From: Halochromatium roseum
GTDB lineage: Bacteria; Pseudomonadota; Gammaproteobacteria; Chromatiales; Chromatiaceae
NCBI RefSeq assembly: GCF_016653315.1
Contig: NZ_NHSH01000006.1
Span: 1 to 64,000 of the forward strand
Reading direction: 5' to 3'
Length of the DNA stretch: 64,000 nt
Under the pieces are notes generated by a model, which was not told the DNA's origin, searched no databases, and was given only the letters and a program-made list of their open reading frames with translations. Shown here one piece after another: positions 50,329-59,624 of the stretch; position 1 is the stretch's first letter, and the number at the start of each line of letters is the position of its first letter. Both the position numbers and the translations under genes were made by a program.

Positions 50329-51900
50329 CTATTCGAGAACCAGCTTCCGCCCAAACGGATGCCGGGCATTCGCGTTGACAGCCGGCACGGTCCAGATCAC
50401 CGGATAACTGGGCTTGTAGTCCGCTGGGCCATCGAGATCGGTGAGGAACAGGGCGATATCCGGGGCGTGGCGCTCGGCCTCGCGTAGCAGCGGGCTGAAG
50501 TCGGTGCCACCACCGCCCTCAAAGGCCAGTTCGCGCAGGTTGGAGCGGCCAGGCTCGAACTGGGCGACGCCGGTCACGCGATCATCGCCAGCGATGATCG
50601 TGAGTCCTGCCTCAAGGCGGCGGCTGATGGCCTCGATCTCGCGCGCGAAGCGCTCGAGCAACGACGGATCGATGGAGCCAGAGAGGTCGACCATGACCAC
50701 CAACCGCGGCACTGCACGCGAGGCGGTGCGGCCTGGCTCCCAGGGCAGACGCTGTCCGCTGGCAGTGCGCCCCTGATTGGCCAGATAGGAGCGCGACGGA
50801 CGCGACCAGGATTGATCCGGCGTGCGCGCCAGACCGCGGGTAAGCAGCGTGCGCAGCAGGTGCTCCCAAGGCGTGCGCACTTTTGGCAGGTCGGCGATCA
50901 GCTCCCGCAGCATGGAGTGGGCGCCGTCGCCGGCGTGGGCGCGGATCAGCCGCTCGCGCCATTCGCGCGCCTGTTCAGCCTCTTGCTCGGGACGTAGATC
51001 ATCGTCGGCAGGTAGCAGATCACGTGGCGTCTCGGCCCCGAGCCAGCGCGCGCGGCTAGCGCGCGGACCGTCCTCGCGCGCAGCACTCGGCGCCGCATTC
51101 AACTCAGTCTCGAGCTGCTGACCAGCGCGGCCACTACGCTGGCCACTGTTGCCGTCTCGCCGGCGGTTGCTACGGTTCTGATCGCCGGTACCCGCTTGCA
51201 AGCGCGGACGTCGGTCATCAATGGCACGGTAGAGCCGCTCGAGATCCCATTCGAGCAGCGCCGCAGCAGGACGCTGCTCGCGATGCAGGATGCTGGAGAT
51301 CAGCCCTTCGAGCATGACTGCATTGCGCGGCAGCTCGAGCCAGGGCAGATGTCCGAGGGTGCTGTTGACGATGGCATCAGCGCAGAGATTGAAGAGCTGC
51401 GGATCAACATCGCCGATCAGGCGCGCCAGTGCCCGCTCGCGTTGCGCGTGCTGCAGCGCGACATGGAGCACCTGATGCGCGACTTGGCCGATCTGCAGCG
51501 GCAGGCTGAGCGCATCAAAGGCTGGGGTGTAGAAGATGGTGCGGCCATCATTGGCGACCATGGCCGTTAGACCGGCCTCGGCCTCAACCGCCTCGCGCTC
51601 ATTCAGCCGGCTGCGAGAGCTATCCTCAGTCACCCCGCTGCGAGAAGCATCAGCCTCAGGTGCTCCGCCGCGAGAGGTACCTTCAGCCGCCCAGCCGCGA
51701 GAGGCTCCTTCATTCGCCGCGCTGCGAGCGCGATGCTGAGTGTTGGCTAGACCTTCTAGACCCACACCCTGCTGCTGCCCCGGGAGCACATCGACATCCT
51801 GATGACGAACCCAGAGCGCGAGTCCACCGGTCGAAGGTGCGTACTCGACCATCTTCTGGATCGCGCGGGTACCGCGATGGGTATGAAGGGAGGCTTGCAT
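50329..51900 (-). CDS. VWA-like protein (DUF2201 type), partner of a MoxR ATPase
   Basis: This 523-residue protein has an N-terminal region related to the putative metallopeptidase part of DUF2201. Here the family HExxH-like site reads HQVLH (142-146), so the catalytic Glu appears replaced. Residues about 235-300 are low complexity. The C-terminal VWA-like domain (398-523) has a MIDAS site DLSGS at 405-409, with GGGGTDFSP near 462 and FLTDLDG near 485. Such proteins act with MoxR-type AAA ATPases, possibly as metal or cofactor insertion chaperones. A Ser-Arg-rich segment (65-100) consists of degenerate 10-residue repeats. Confidence 0.84.
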   Translation of the reverse strand: MQASLHTHRGTRAIQKMVEYAPSTGGLALWVRHQDVDVLPGQQQGVGLEGLANTQHRARSAANEGASRGWAAEGTSRGGAPEADASRSGVTEDSSRSRLNEREAVEAEAGLTAMVANDGRTIFYTPAFDALSLPLQIGQVAHQVLHVALQHAQRERALARLIGDVDPQLFNLCADAIVNSTLGHLPWLELPRNAVMLEGLISSILHREQRPAAALLEWDLERLYRAIDDRRPRLQAGTGDQNRSNRRRDGNSGQRSGRAGQQLETELNAAPSAAREDGPRASRARWLGAETPRDLLPADDDLRPEQEAEQAREWRERLIRAHAGDGAHSMLRELIADLPKVRTPWEHLLRTLLTRGLARTPDQSWSRPSRSYLANQGRTASGQRLPWEPGRTASRAVPRLVVMVDLSGSIDPSLLERFAREIEAISRRLEAGLTIIAGDDRVTGVAQFEPGRSNLRELAFEGGGGTDFSPLLREAERHAPDIALFLTDLDGPADYKPSYPVIWTVPAVNANARHPFGRKLVLE

Positions 51901-51936
51901 CGACGGGGATACGGCTGAGTGCAGACGACTCGCAGA

Positions 51937-53031
51937 CTAGCCACTGAGCCCAGCCTGCTCGCGCGCTTCGCTGTAGCGCCGATAAGCGGGACTCTCGAGC
52001 ACCGCGCCTTCAAGCCCGGTCTCGAGCGCGCGCTCCAACAGCAGTTCCATTGCCAAGGTCTGCGCCTCACGGATCGGCAGCGGCTCGCGGGCTGGCGCAT
52101 CCGGTAACTGCTCGATGATGGCCAGTGCACGGGCCATGCGTTCCGGGTCGCTCGCCGCCGCCAGCAGCGCATAGATCATGCCGTAGAGCGCATCCAGGTT
52201 GGTCGGCAACAGCGCCGCGGTAGCCTCGCCCGGCTCGGCCTCGAGCAGCGCGACGACGTCGACGCCGGCTTGGATCTCCTTGAGCACGCCAAACAGCTCG
52301 GCGGCATTGGCGGCGCCGATGCGACCCTGCACGAAGACCCGCTTGGCCTGTTCGGAGAGACCAGAGCGCAACACGTTGGAGATGTCCTCCCAACCGCGCG
52401 GGCTGGCACCGATCAGGTGGTCATTGGCGAGCTGCGTCTGGGTATCGTCGAGCTTGTCCGGGCGCACCTTCAGATAGGCCATCACCTCAGGCGCAAAGCC
52501 CTGGGCAACGGCATAGCTGAGGAAGGCATCGATCACGGTCTGGACATTGAAATGGAACATCCGATCCGCCAACGCGGTACCCATGTCATGACTAACGGCA
52601 CCGTGGAAACTGGCATTGCCGGCCGCCACCAGCTGCCAGCCATCCGGCAACCGGTAATGACCCACACGCCGATCTAGGATCAGCGAGTAGGCCGAGATCT
52701 GCAGCCGCTGATCGGCCGCGGTCAGCTCATCGAGAAACAGGATGCCTTCGGGCTGATCGGCGCTCGGCAGGAACTCGGGTGGAAACCAGACCGTTTTGGC
52801 CTGGGTCTCGTCGGCATAGATGGCGCCGCGGATATCGACCGGCTCGATGGTGGTGAGGCGTAGATCGATCAGCGGGACGCCGAAGTGGTCGGCGACCTGA
52901 CGCACGATCGATGACTTGCCGACACCGCGCGTGCCCCAGAGCATCGAGGCACGCTGGCGTAGTACCGGATCAGCATATTGTTCGATGAGCGCCTGCTTGG
53001 CCGCAGCAATCGAGACCGGCGGGATATTCAT
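51937..53031 (-). CDS. MoxR-type AAA+ ATPase
   Basis: This 364-residue AAA+ ATPase has Walker A GTRGVGKSS (33-41), Walker B ILFLDE (97-102), and sensor region GWQLVAAGNASFHGAV. It resembles MoxR/YehL-like chaperone ATPases, which remodel or load cofactors into partner proteins together with a VWA protein. It lies between the membrane-protein gene, whose stop overlaps its start by four bases, and the VWA gene 36 bases downstream. The partner system cannot be named from sequence. Confidence 0.88.
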   Translation of the reverse strand: MNIPPVSIAAAKQALIEQYADPVLRQRASMLWGTRGVGKSSIVRQVADHFGVPLIDLRLTTIEPVDIRGAIYADETQAKTVWFPPEFLPSADQPEGILFLDELTAADQRLQISAYSLILDRRVGHYRLPDGWQLVAAGNASFHGAVSHDMGTALADRMFHFNVQTVIDAFLSYAVAQGFAPEVMAYLKVRPDKLDDTQTQLANDHLIGASPRGWEDISNVLRSGLSEQAKRVFVQGRIGAANAAELFGVLKEIQAGVDVVALLEAEPGEATAALLPTNLDALYGMIYALLAAASDPERMARALAIIEQLPDAPAREPLPIREAQTLAMELLLERALETGLEGAVLESPAYRRYSEAREQAGLSG

Positions 53032-54092
53032 CCGGCTTCAACACCTTGCACGGAGCGACCCTTTAAGTGCCCTTTGCCGTCATCGATCATCCAGTCGCGA
53101 CCAACCAAACGGCGCGGCATGGGTGGAATCTCGATCACCGGCAGCTCACGCATCATGAAGATACCGATCAGCAACATCGGTGGCGCATGGAAGATGAGCA
53201 TGCGCGCGACTGAAGCCTGCTCAAGCGTGAATAGCTGGACCAAGGGCGCCGAGCCGAGCAGACCGATACCGATGAGCAATGGGATCGCGCGCTGGAAGGT
53301 GGCGCGCCAGCGCGCCCTCTGCCAGCGGGCATGAAAATCGGCCGGATCACTGCGTAGGGTCTTGGCAAGATGGCTGACGGCCTGCGACAGCTTGGACTCG
53401 GCATCCCGCGTTCGTGCCGGCTCATCGGCAGCAATGCGCAGGCTGCCGCGCCAGAATTTGCCGAGCGGGCGCAGCGGACGCCAATCCCAACCCAATACCG
53501 CAAACAGATCGGCCGGCACTTGCAGACGCTGCCCGGCCTCGGCGTCCAACTCGATGTCAGCTGGCATCTTGCGTCCGGTCTTGGCGTTCAGGGTCAACAC
53601 CGTCCCCTCGACTCGCGCCTCTGCAGTGGTCAACTGCAAACGCCAATAGGCGGGCCGCTGCTCGCTCGCCGCCACCGGCTGCAGCCGATAGCTTCGAGCA
53701 ATGTGCACCCCTTCAACGGCGATGATCTGCCGCTCGACCGCGATCGCCTCGACCTGCTCCAACAGCAGCCCAGCATCGGTCCCCTCGATCTCGAGCGTCG
53801 AACTGAGCCCGGAGTCATCGGTAAGGGTCCGACACAAGCGGAAAAGGTCGTCTTCAGGGTGCTCAAGGACCAGGCTTTCGGTCAGCGCTTCGCCCGCAAG
53901 TGGCAGGTTGGGATGGCTGACGGGCTTAAAGTTGAGCCGGCGCAGAGCACGATCGCTCGCAGCGAGATCGACCTGGCAACCCCGGCGGCTGAACGGCGCA
54001 ACCAGTTCGAGAATCTGATGATGGGTCAGCGGAATCGGTCCGGTAGACTCGGCTTCGACCGCAGCGGGCGGGGTGACGACAATACGAACCAT
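53028..54092 (-). CDS. unknown protein with two C-terminal membrane spans
   Basis: This 354-residue protein has a soluble N-terminal part of about 265 residues (mixed alpha-beta, without a known motif) and then two hydrophobic segments (AIPLLIGIGLLGSAPLVQLF and MLIFHAPPMLLIGIFMMREL), followed by a proline-rich tail. It is the first gene of the MoxR/VWA operon; its stop overlaps the ATPase start (ATGA). It may anchor the ATPase and VWA proteins to the membrane (inference). I do not recognise the family. Confidence 0.72.
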   Translation of the reverse strand: MVRIVVTPPAAVEAESTGPIPLTHHQILELVAPFSRRGCQVDLAASDRALRRLNFKPVSHPNLPLAGEALTESLVLEHPEDDLFRLCRTLTDDSGLSSTLEIEGTDAGLLLEQVEAIAVERQIIAVEGVHIARSYRLQPVAASEQRPAYWRLQLTTAEARVEGTVLTLNAKTGRKMPADIELDAEAGQRLQVPADLFAVLGWDWRPLRPLGKFWRGSLRIAADEPARTRDAESKLSQAVSHLAKTLRSDPADFHARWQRARWRATFQRAIPLLIGIGLLGSAPLVQLFTLEQASVARMLIFHAPPMLLIGIFMMRELPVIEIPPMPRRLVGRDWMIDDGKGHLKGRSVQGVEAG

Positions 54093-54194
54093 AATGACAA
54101 GCTCGATCCAGATGAGGTTGCAGGATGATGACGATACACGGCTTCAGCATCAACGGCATCCCCGCCTCATCCATGAAAATGCTGTGGATTTGAA

Positions 54195-54240
54195 GTGCAA
54201 ATTTGCACGTCAAATTTGCACGTCAAATTTGCACGTCAAA
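54195..54240. repeat. 13-bp tandem repeat with palindromic units
   Basis: The array starts with the perfect palindrome GTGCAAATTTGCAC (54195-54208). Two exact copies of GTCAAATTTGCAC follow (54209-54221, 54222-54234), and then a partial one. It is AT-rich in a GC-rich setting and lies between the MoxR operon and the protease gene, downstream of the protease stop. Confidence 0.93.
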
Positions 54241-54267
54241 ATAGATTCAGGAAAGCCTCGAGATCGC

Positions 54268-55146
54268 TCATGGCCAAGCCTCCCAACCTGCCAAAGGCGC
54301 CAGGTTCACGGCCATATTCGAGCGCGCCCCATGCCGGGCATTGAGCCCATAGACGACGCTGTGGATGCCGACCACGCGGCCCTGATAGAGCACGGGGCCA
54401 CCGGAATCGCCTGGACAGAGTGAGGGCGCCTGCTCCGACTTCTGACCGGCTTCGGTATAGAAGTTGACCGCATCGACCCGAATCACCCGCGTCCAGCCCG
54501 AACGGCGCGCGGCCGCTGCTCGGTTACCGACTCGACGCAGATCGGCGCAGCCAAAGCCGACCAGCTCGACCTCTGCGCCCGCTGCTAGCGGTGTGAAATC
54601 GACTTCGGCAACGGGGATCTCCGGGGTGGCTGTGCGCAGCCGAATCAAGGCGATGTCAGGATAGCGCTCAGCGAAGTGGTAACGCATGCGCAATCCCTGC
54701 TCAAGCTGTTCGGTCGGTAGCGCCGACGCCATGCTGCTCAGCTCAGCGAGACGCTGCCGACGATAATCGACTAGCTTTGCCAATCCCTCTCGGTACGCAT
54801 CCGGCAACAGGATGTCGTCAACGACGGCAATCATCGCGCCCTTGTCGCTCAGCTGTTGCGGGGCATTGTCGAGCGAGATCTCGGCAGCGTGTCGAAACGC
54901 CGACATCAGCTCGCCGCTGCGCGCATTCACCACGCAATGCGCGGCGGTCAGCAGCGTCTGCGGACCGATTTTCACGGCGCTACAGATGAACCGTTGATCA
55001 GCACGGAGACTCAACACTTCGGGATGACGCTGCACGCTGTCCTCGCTTCCGCCGCTCAACGCCAAGGCAGTGCTGGCGATCAGCAGCCAAGGGCCGAGTC
55101 CGAAGCGTGCGAGACGCAAGCGCCTTCTTGGATTATGGATTGGCAT
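54268..55146 (-). CDS. secreted trypsin-like serine protease
   Basis: This 292-residue S1-family protease has a basic N-terminus followed by a signal-like span (PWLLIASTALAL). The catalytic triad is intact: H70 in TAAHC, D164 in YPDIALIRL and S248 in CPGDSGGP. The gap between His and Asp (94 residues) is about 40 longer than in trypsin, because of a helical insertion rich in Leu, Glu and Arg (about 105-155). It probably acts in the periplasm or outside the cell. It is divergent from the binding-protein/porin operon. Confidence 0.88.
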   Translation of the reverse strand: MPIHNPRRRLRLARFGLGPWLLIASTALALSGGSEDSVQRHPEVLSLRADQRFICSAVKIGPQTLLTAAHCVVNARSGELMSAFRHAAEISLDNAPQQLSDKGAMIAVVDDILLPDAYREGLAKLVDYRRQRLAELSSMASALPTEQLEQGLRMRYHFAERYPDIALIRLRTATPEIPVAEVDFTPLAAGAEVELVGFGCADLRRVGNRAAAARRSGWTRVIRVDAVNFYTEAGQKSEQAPSLCPGDSGGPVLYQGRVVGIHSVVYGLNARHGARSNMAVNLAPLAGWEAWP

Positions 55147-55439
55147 CCGCGGTCATCATGAAAGCTGATTGCACGCCACAGGCTTGCGCACCATCGCCAC
55201 TCCTCAGTAAAGTGCATACCAGTCCAGGGTTAAAAGAGATGCCGGCATGCAGCCCCTTGCGAAGGGCCGTCTGATTGCAGGCGAAATGCGCGCTTCAGCC
55301 CTTACTGAGTCGGAGCTGCTAGGATGTACCCCAGCCAGTGCGGTTAAAGGATTTCTCAAACACTCCCAACGGGGTGCGGCGTGCGCGTTGTCGGTCATTA
55401 GCACCCTGGACGGCGCGCACCGTGACTCCGTTCCCCCGC

Positions 55440-55868
55440 ATGCAGTGGCCGCAGGTCAGCGCCCTGATCTCAGCCCTATGCTTCAGCCTTTCTGCGCTGA
55501 GCTTGGCACAGGCGCAGCAGATCATCGTCAACGATGATGTCACGATCAGCGACATTGATCGTAATCGTGCACGACTGATCTTCACCATGCGGATCAACCA
55601 ATGGTCCGATCAACTGCCGGTCGCCGTCTTCGTCCTCCCCGACGACGCCCCACTGCACCAGGCCTTCGCCAAAAGCGCCCTCGGGGTCTTCCCGTACCAG
55701 CTCAGACAGACCTGGGACCGCCAAGTCTTCTCTGGCACCGGCCAGGCACCACTCCAGGTTGCCAACGAAGCAGAAATGGTCCAACGCGTTCGTCAAACAC
55801 CAGGCGCCATCGGCTATGTTGGCCAGCCACTGAGCCTGCCCGGGATCAAGGTCGTCGAGGTCAAATAG
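55440..55868 (+). CDS. PstS-like periplasmic binding protein, short form
   Basis: This 142-residue exported protein has a signal peptide (hydrophobic VSALISALCFSLSALSLAQA) and a short version of the phosphate-binding-protein fold. The recognisable C-terminal part is TWDRQVFSGTGQAP, EAEMVQRVRQTPGAIGYV and the final strand GIKVVEVK. Such short PstS-like proteins bind small anions or act as sensor partners without an ABC transporter. The start is ambiguous: ATG at 55440, or GTG at 55422. The porin gene starts 2 bases after its stop. No pst genes are adjacent. Confidence 0.78.
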   Translation: MQWPQVSALISALCFSLSALSLAQAQQIIVNDDVTISDIDRNRARLIFTMRINQWSDQLPVAVFVLPDDAPLHQAFAKSALGVFPYQLRQTWDRQVFSGTGQAPLQVANEAEMVQRVRQTPGAIGYVGQPLSLPGIKVVEVK

Positions 55869-55870
55869 TC

Positions 55871-57091
55871 GTGGACTTACGCAGCGTTCTCACAACCTGG
55901 ATCTTGCTGCTCGCGGTCGGCAGCAGTATCGCCGACAATTTCACAGAGTCAAATGCGGATCAACGACTTGCCGATCAACTGCAGCTGCATGGGTTCGCCA
56001 GCCAGGGGGCGCTCAAAACCTCAGCCAACCGGTTCTACGGCGACAGTCCAAACACCTCGTTCGACTTCACCGAGATCGGCTTGAATGCGTCTTGGCGCCT
56101 GAATCCACGGCTCAGGCTGGCGGGACAGCTGCTCTACCGACGAGCCGGCGAGATGAGTGACGACGAGCCACAGGTCGATTTCCTACTCGCGGATATCACC
56201 CTAGCCAGCGGCGATAGCTACCGTGTTGGAACCCGGATCGGCCGCATCAAGAACCGCCTTGGCCTGTATAACGAAACCCGCGATGTGCCTTTCACTCACC
56301 CCGGCATCTTCTTGCCACAGGTGGTCTATTTCGACAAGGTCCGCAACCTAATATTGTCCGCGGACGGTATCCTCGCCTATACCGATCTCTACCAACCCTT
56401 CGGCCTCTTTTCGGCGAGTCTGGCGAGCGGATTGCCCGTGGTCGATACGAATGTTGAAACGGCGTATTTGTTCGGCGACCTGCCCGGTGGTCTCGAGCCG
56501 GACGAGAACAGCTGGCTAGCCAGCCTCTGGTATTACTCACAGAACGAACGCTTGAAGCTCGGCTGGAGCGGCGCCGCCGTCTCGCTGAAGTTCGACCCCC
56601 AGCAAGGCGGCCCACTGCCGATCGGACCGGGCACGGTCGACATCCTCTACTGGATTGCATCCGCGCAGTACAACACCGAGCGCTGGAGTTTCACCACCGA
56701 GTACATGGCCGAGCCCATGCGGTGGCGGGACTTCGGACCCCTGCGCCCGGATCGAGACGCCACCGCCGAAGGGTACTATGCGCAAGTCACCCATCGACCG
56801 CTGCCCAAGTGGCAGCTGATGCTACGCTATGAAGAAGGTTTCGCCGATCGCGCCGATCGCGATGGCCTCAAACTCGAACAGCAGACCTTCGGCCTGATAC
56901 CGGCAAAGGCAACCTCATCGCGCATTCTCACGCTCGGGTTGCGCTGGGATCTCAATCAACAATGGATGCTCAAGACCGAGTATCAGCGCCACATCGGTAA
57001 CTTCATCCTGTCTGAGATCGAGAACCCCGACTTCGGCAGCTTTGACAAACACTGGGATCTGTTTGCGATTCAAGCCGCATTCAGGTTTTGA
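55871..57091 (+). CDS. outer-membrane beta-barrel (porin-like) protein
   Basis: This 406-residue protein has an N-terminal signal (LTTWILLLAVGSSIA) and many alternating amphipathic strands with aromatic belts, such as RLAGQLLYRR and WSFTTEYMAEP. It ends in AAFRF; the C-terminal Phe is typical for barrel assembly. The start is GTG at 55871, with GAGG 11 bases before it. No porin family can be named with certainty. It lies between a periplasmic binding protein and a c-di-GMP enzyme, which suggests a ligand-uptake or sensing unit. Confidence 0.78.
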   Translation: MDLRSVLTTWILLLAVGSSIADNFTESNADQRLADQLQLHGFASQGALKTSANRFYGDSPNTSFDFTEIGLNASWRLNPRLRLAGQLLYRRAGEMSDDEPQVDFLLADITLASGDSYRVGTRIGRIKNRLGLYNETRDVPFTHPGIFLPQVVYFDKVRNLILSADGILAYTDLYQPFGLFSASLASGLPVVDTNVETAYLFGDLPGGLEPDENSWLASLWYYSQNERLKLGWSGAAVSLKFDPQQGGPLPIGPGTVDILYWIASAQYNTERWSFTTEYMAEPMRWRDFGPLRPDRDATAEGYYAQVTHRPLPKWQLMLRYEEGFADRADRDGLKLEQQTFGLIPAKATSSRILTLGLRWDLNQQWMLKTEYQRHIGNFILSEIENPDFGSFDKHWDLFAIQAAFRF

Positions 57092-57112
57092 GCAAGTCGG
57101 CTGGAGGCCATT

Positions 57113-59563
57113 TTGCACAAGCCATTCGCAACCGACACCAGTGCTGAGCACCGACCCTTCTTCGGCCTCGGTTGGAAGGTGTTCATCGGCATCAGTGTTG
57201 CACTGGCGATCGTCATTCTGTCGCTGACGCTTTACTCCCACAAGGTCTTGGTTGACCAGTTCGAACGCAGCCAAGCCTACCTTCGCCACCGCCAGACCGA
57301 GCACTTCGCTAGCCTGATCGCAGATCGCTTTCAACAGATGGCGCGGGTGGCCAGCATGGTGCCGCGCCTCGAATCCCCAGCCATCGACAGCTCGGCGACA
57401 GATCATCTTCGCGACGCGCTTCAGGTCGATGGCACCCTGCTCGACCTCGAGTGGGATATTCGTTCAGTGCACTGGATCAAGATCGGTGGCACATCGCTCA
57501 CCCTCTGGCCCTCGGAGGGGTTACCGCTGCCAGCGTCTTTGCTGCGCGAGGTACAGCAGAATCCAGAACAGATCAGCGAGCACATCCTCTGTAGTGAAGA
57601 TGCCTGTCGCCAATACTTGGCCTCCCCGGTGCTATGGAACGGCGAAACCGCCGGCAGCCTGGTACTCGGGCGGACCATCGCAAGCATCCTGCTGGCGTTC
57701 CGCGAGCTGACCGATTCAGATCTTGCCATCGCACGGCCGGTTGACATTACTGAATCCAGTACAGCCTCAGCGCCCCCCCCGCTGCAATTCTTCGGAGCGA
57801 CGCAGGCCGAGCAAGTCTTGCCCTTGCTGCAATCAATCCCGACCGCCGCCTTACTCGCCAGCAACGCTCAGGCACCCTTGGCCATCCCGCTCGGAGGCGA
57901 CTGGTATGAGGTCTTTCGGATCGATCCTGCGGACAGCGAACTGCTCGGTTTTGTCATCAACCGGATCACTGATGCGCGGCGCAGCATCAGCCAGATGTCG
58001 CGCAATAGCCTGCTGATCGGCCTGCTCGGTCTGCTCGTGGCCGAGGCGCTGCTACTGCTCATCATGCGCCGCCCCATCAACCGCATTCGCACCCTATCGC
58101 GGCTGCTGCCCTTGCTGGCAGAGAACCGTTTCGAGGCCCTCGCTGATCAACTCCAGAGCGCCCAGAGCCCGACCGGTCTGCGCGACGAGATTGACGAAAC
58201 CATCGCCGTTGCACTGCGTTTGAACCAGCGCATGGCGCAGATGCAGGCCGAGCGCGAGACGGCACAAGACGAGCTGCGCTGGCTTGCCGATCACGACCCA
58301 CTCACGGCGTTGCTCAATCGTCGGCGCTTCGACCAGGAGCTGTCCAAGCTCATCGAACACAGCAAGCGCAACCAGGGCCGCGGCGCCCTGATCTTCATCG
58401 ACCTGGATAATTTTAAGGACGTCAACGATACCAGCGGACATCAGATCGGCGACCGCTTACTCAAGCGGATCGGCAAACGGCTGACCGCCTGTCTCAGCGC
58501 GGACGACAAGATCGGCCGCTTCGGCGGTGACGAGTTTGCGGTGCTCGTCGCCACGGCCACGCAGGAACAGGTGCTGAATCTGGCCGAGCAGCTCCAAGAA
58601 CGCATCCACACAACCAGGGTGCAAGCCACAGGTCACCGACACCAGGTCTCTGCCAGCATCGGCATCGTGCTCTTCCCCGATCATGGCAACGACCCTCAAA
58701 CGCTCATGGCCAATGCCGACTTGGCCATGTATCAAGCCAAGGCGCAGCATCGTCAACGCTGCCACCTCTACTCCAATCAAGACACCGCCCGCGCCGCGGC
58801 GAACGCGCGCGTGCTGTGGAATCGAGAGATGACCGAGGCGATTAAGGTCGGTCGGCTGCGGCTGTTCTACCAACCACTGATGGCACTGCCAGAGCGAACG
58901 ATCTGGCGCGCCGAAGGCCTGTTGCGCATGTACCTTGCCGATGGGCGGCTCGCAACCCCAAATGAATTCATCCCTATTGCTGAGCGCAGCGGGCTCATCA
59001 ACGCCATCGATCGCTGGGTCATGGCCGAGGCGATTCGCGTCCTGACCAAGCATCCTCACCTGTCGTTGAGCATTAACCTGTCCGCAAAGGCACTGGCCGA
59101 CACCTCGATCGAGGCCGAACTCGCGCGCTTACTGCGCAGCTCGCAGATCGATCCGCAACGGCTCACGCTCGAAATCACCGAGACGGTTGCCATCGATAGC
59201 ATCAGCGCCGCGGTAGAGCGGATCAAGCGCATGCGCGCCCTCGGCTGCCACTTTGCATTAGATGACTTCGGTAGCGGCTTTGCCTCTTACGCCTACCTGA
59301 AGCAGCTGCCGGTGGATGACGTAAAGATCGACGGCAGTTTTATCCGCGACTTGGATCGAAACGCAGAAGATCGCATCTTCGTGCAGGCGACGACCGAGAT
59401 GGCGCACGCGATGGGCAAGAAAGTGGTCGCAGAGTTCGTTGAGTCAGCAGCCATCCTTGAGGTGCTCCTCGAGCTCGGCGTCGATTTCGCACAAGGCTAT
59501 TTCATCGGCCGCCCAGCGCCGGAGCCGCCGGCTACCGCGCAAACAGTGAAAGCAAACAGTTAA
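57113..59563 (+). CDS. membrane sensor with GGDEF and EAL domains
   Basis: This 816-residue protein has a first membrane span at 21-40, then a periplasmic sensor domain of about 250 residues (no named family, with a CSEDAC cysteine pair), and a second span near 300-320. A GGDEF domain follows (RFGGDEF near 470), and an EAL domain (about 580-806) comes last. All EAL catalytic residues are visible: E in EGLLR (Ala to Gly in the signature), N in INLS, E in LEITE, DDFGSG, K in VKIDG, E in AEFVE and Q in FAQGYF. It could make and break c-di-GMP. The start is TTG at 57113 behind GGAGG. Confidence 0.88.
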   Translation: MHKPFATDTSAEHRPFFGLGWKVFIGISVALAIVILSLTLYSHKVLVDQFERSQAYLRHRQTEHFASLIADRFQQMARVASMVPRLESPAIDSSATDHLRDALQVDGTLLDLEWDIRSVHWIKIGGTSLTLWPSEGLPLPASLLREVQQNPEQISEHILCSEDACRQYLASPVLWNGETAGSLVLGRTIASILLAFRELTDSDLAIARPVDITESSTASAPPPLQFFGATQAEQVLPLLQSIPTAALLASNAQAPLAIPLGGDWYEVFRIDPADSELLGFVINRITDARRSISQMSRNSLLIGLLGLLVAEALLLLIMRRPINRIRTLSRLLPLLAENRFEALADQLQSAQSPTGLRDEIDETIAVALRLNQRMAQMQAERETAQDELRWLADHDPLTALLNRRRFDQELSKLIEHSKRNQGRGALIFIDLDNFKDVNDTSGHQIGDRLLKRIGKRLTACLSADDKIGRFGGDEFAVLVATATQEQVLNLAEQLQERIHTTRVQATGHRHQVSASIGIVLFPDHGNDPQTLMANADLAMYQAKAQHRQRCHLYSNQDTARAAANARVLWNREMTEAIKVGRLRLFYQPLMALPERTIWRAEGLLRMYLADGRLATPNEFIPIAERSGLINAIDRWVMAEAIRVLTKHPHLSLSINLSAKALADTSIEAELARLLRSSQIDPQRLTLEITETVAIDSISAAVERIKRMRALGCHFALDDFGSGFASYAYLKQLPVDDVKIDGSFIRDLDRNAEDRIFVQATTEMAHAMGKKVVAEFVESAAILEVLLELGVDFAQGYFIGRPAPEPPATAQTVKANS

Positions 59564-59624
59564 AGCGCTGGCAGGATAGCCAGTCTCGCGCAAACACCGA
59601 TGAACCACATGAGGAGCAATCAGC

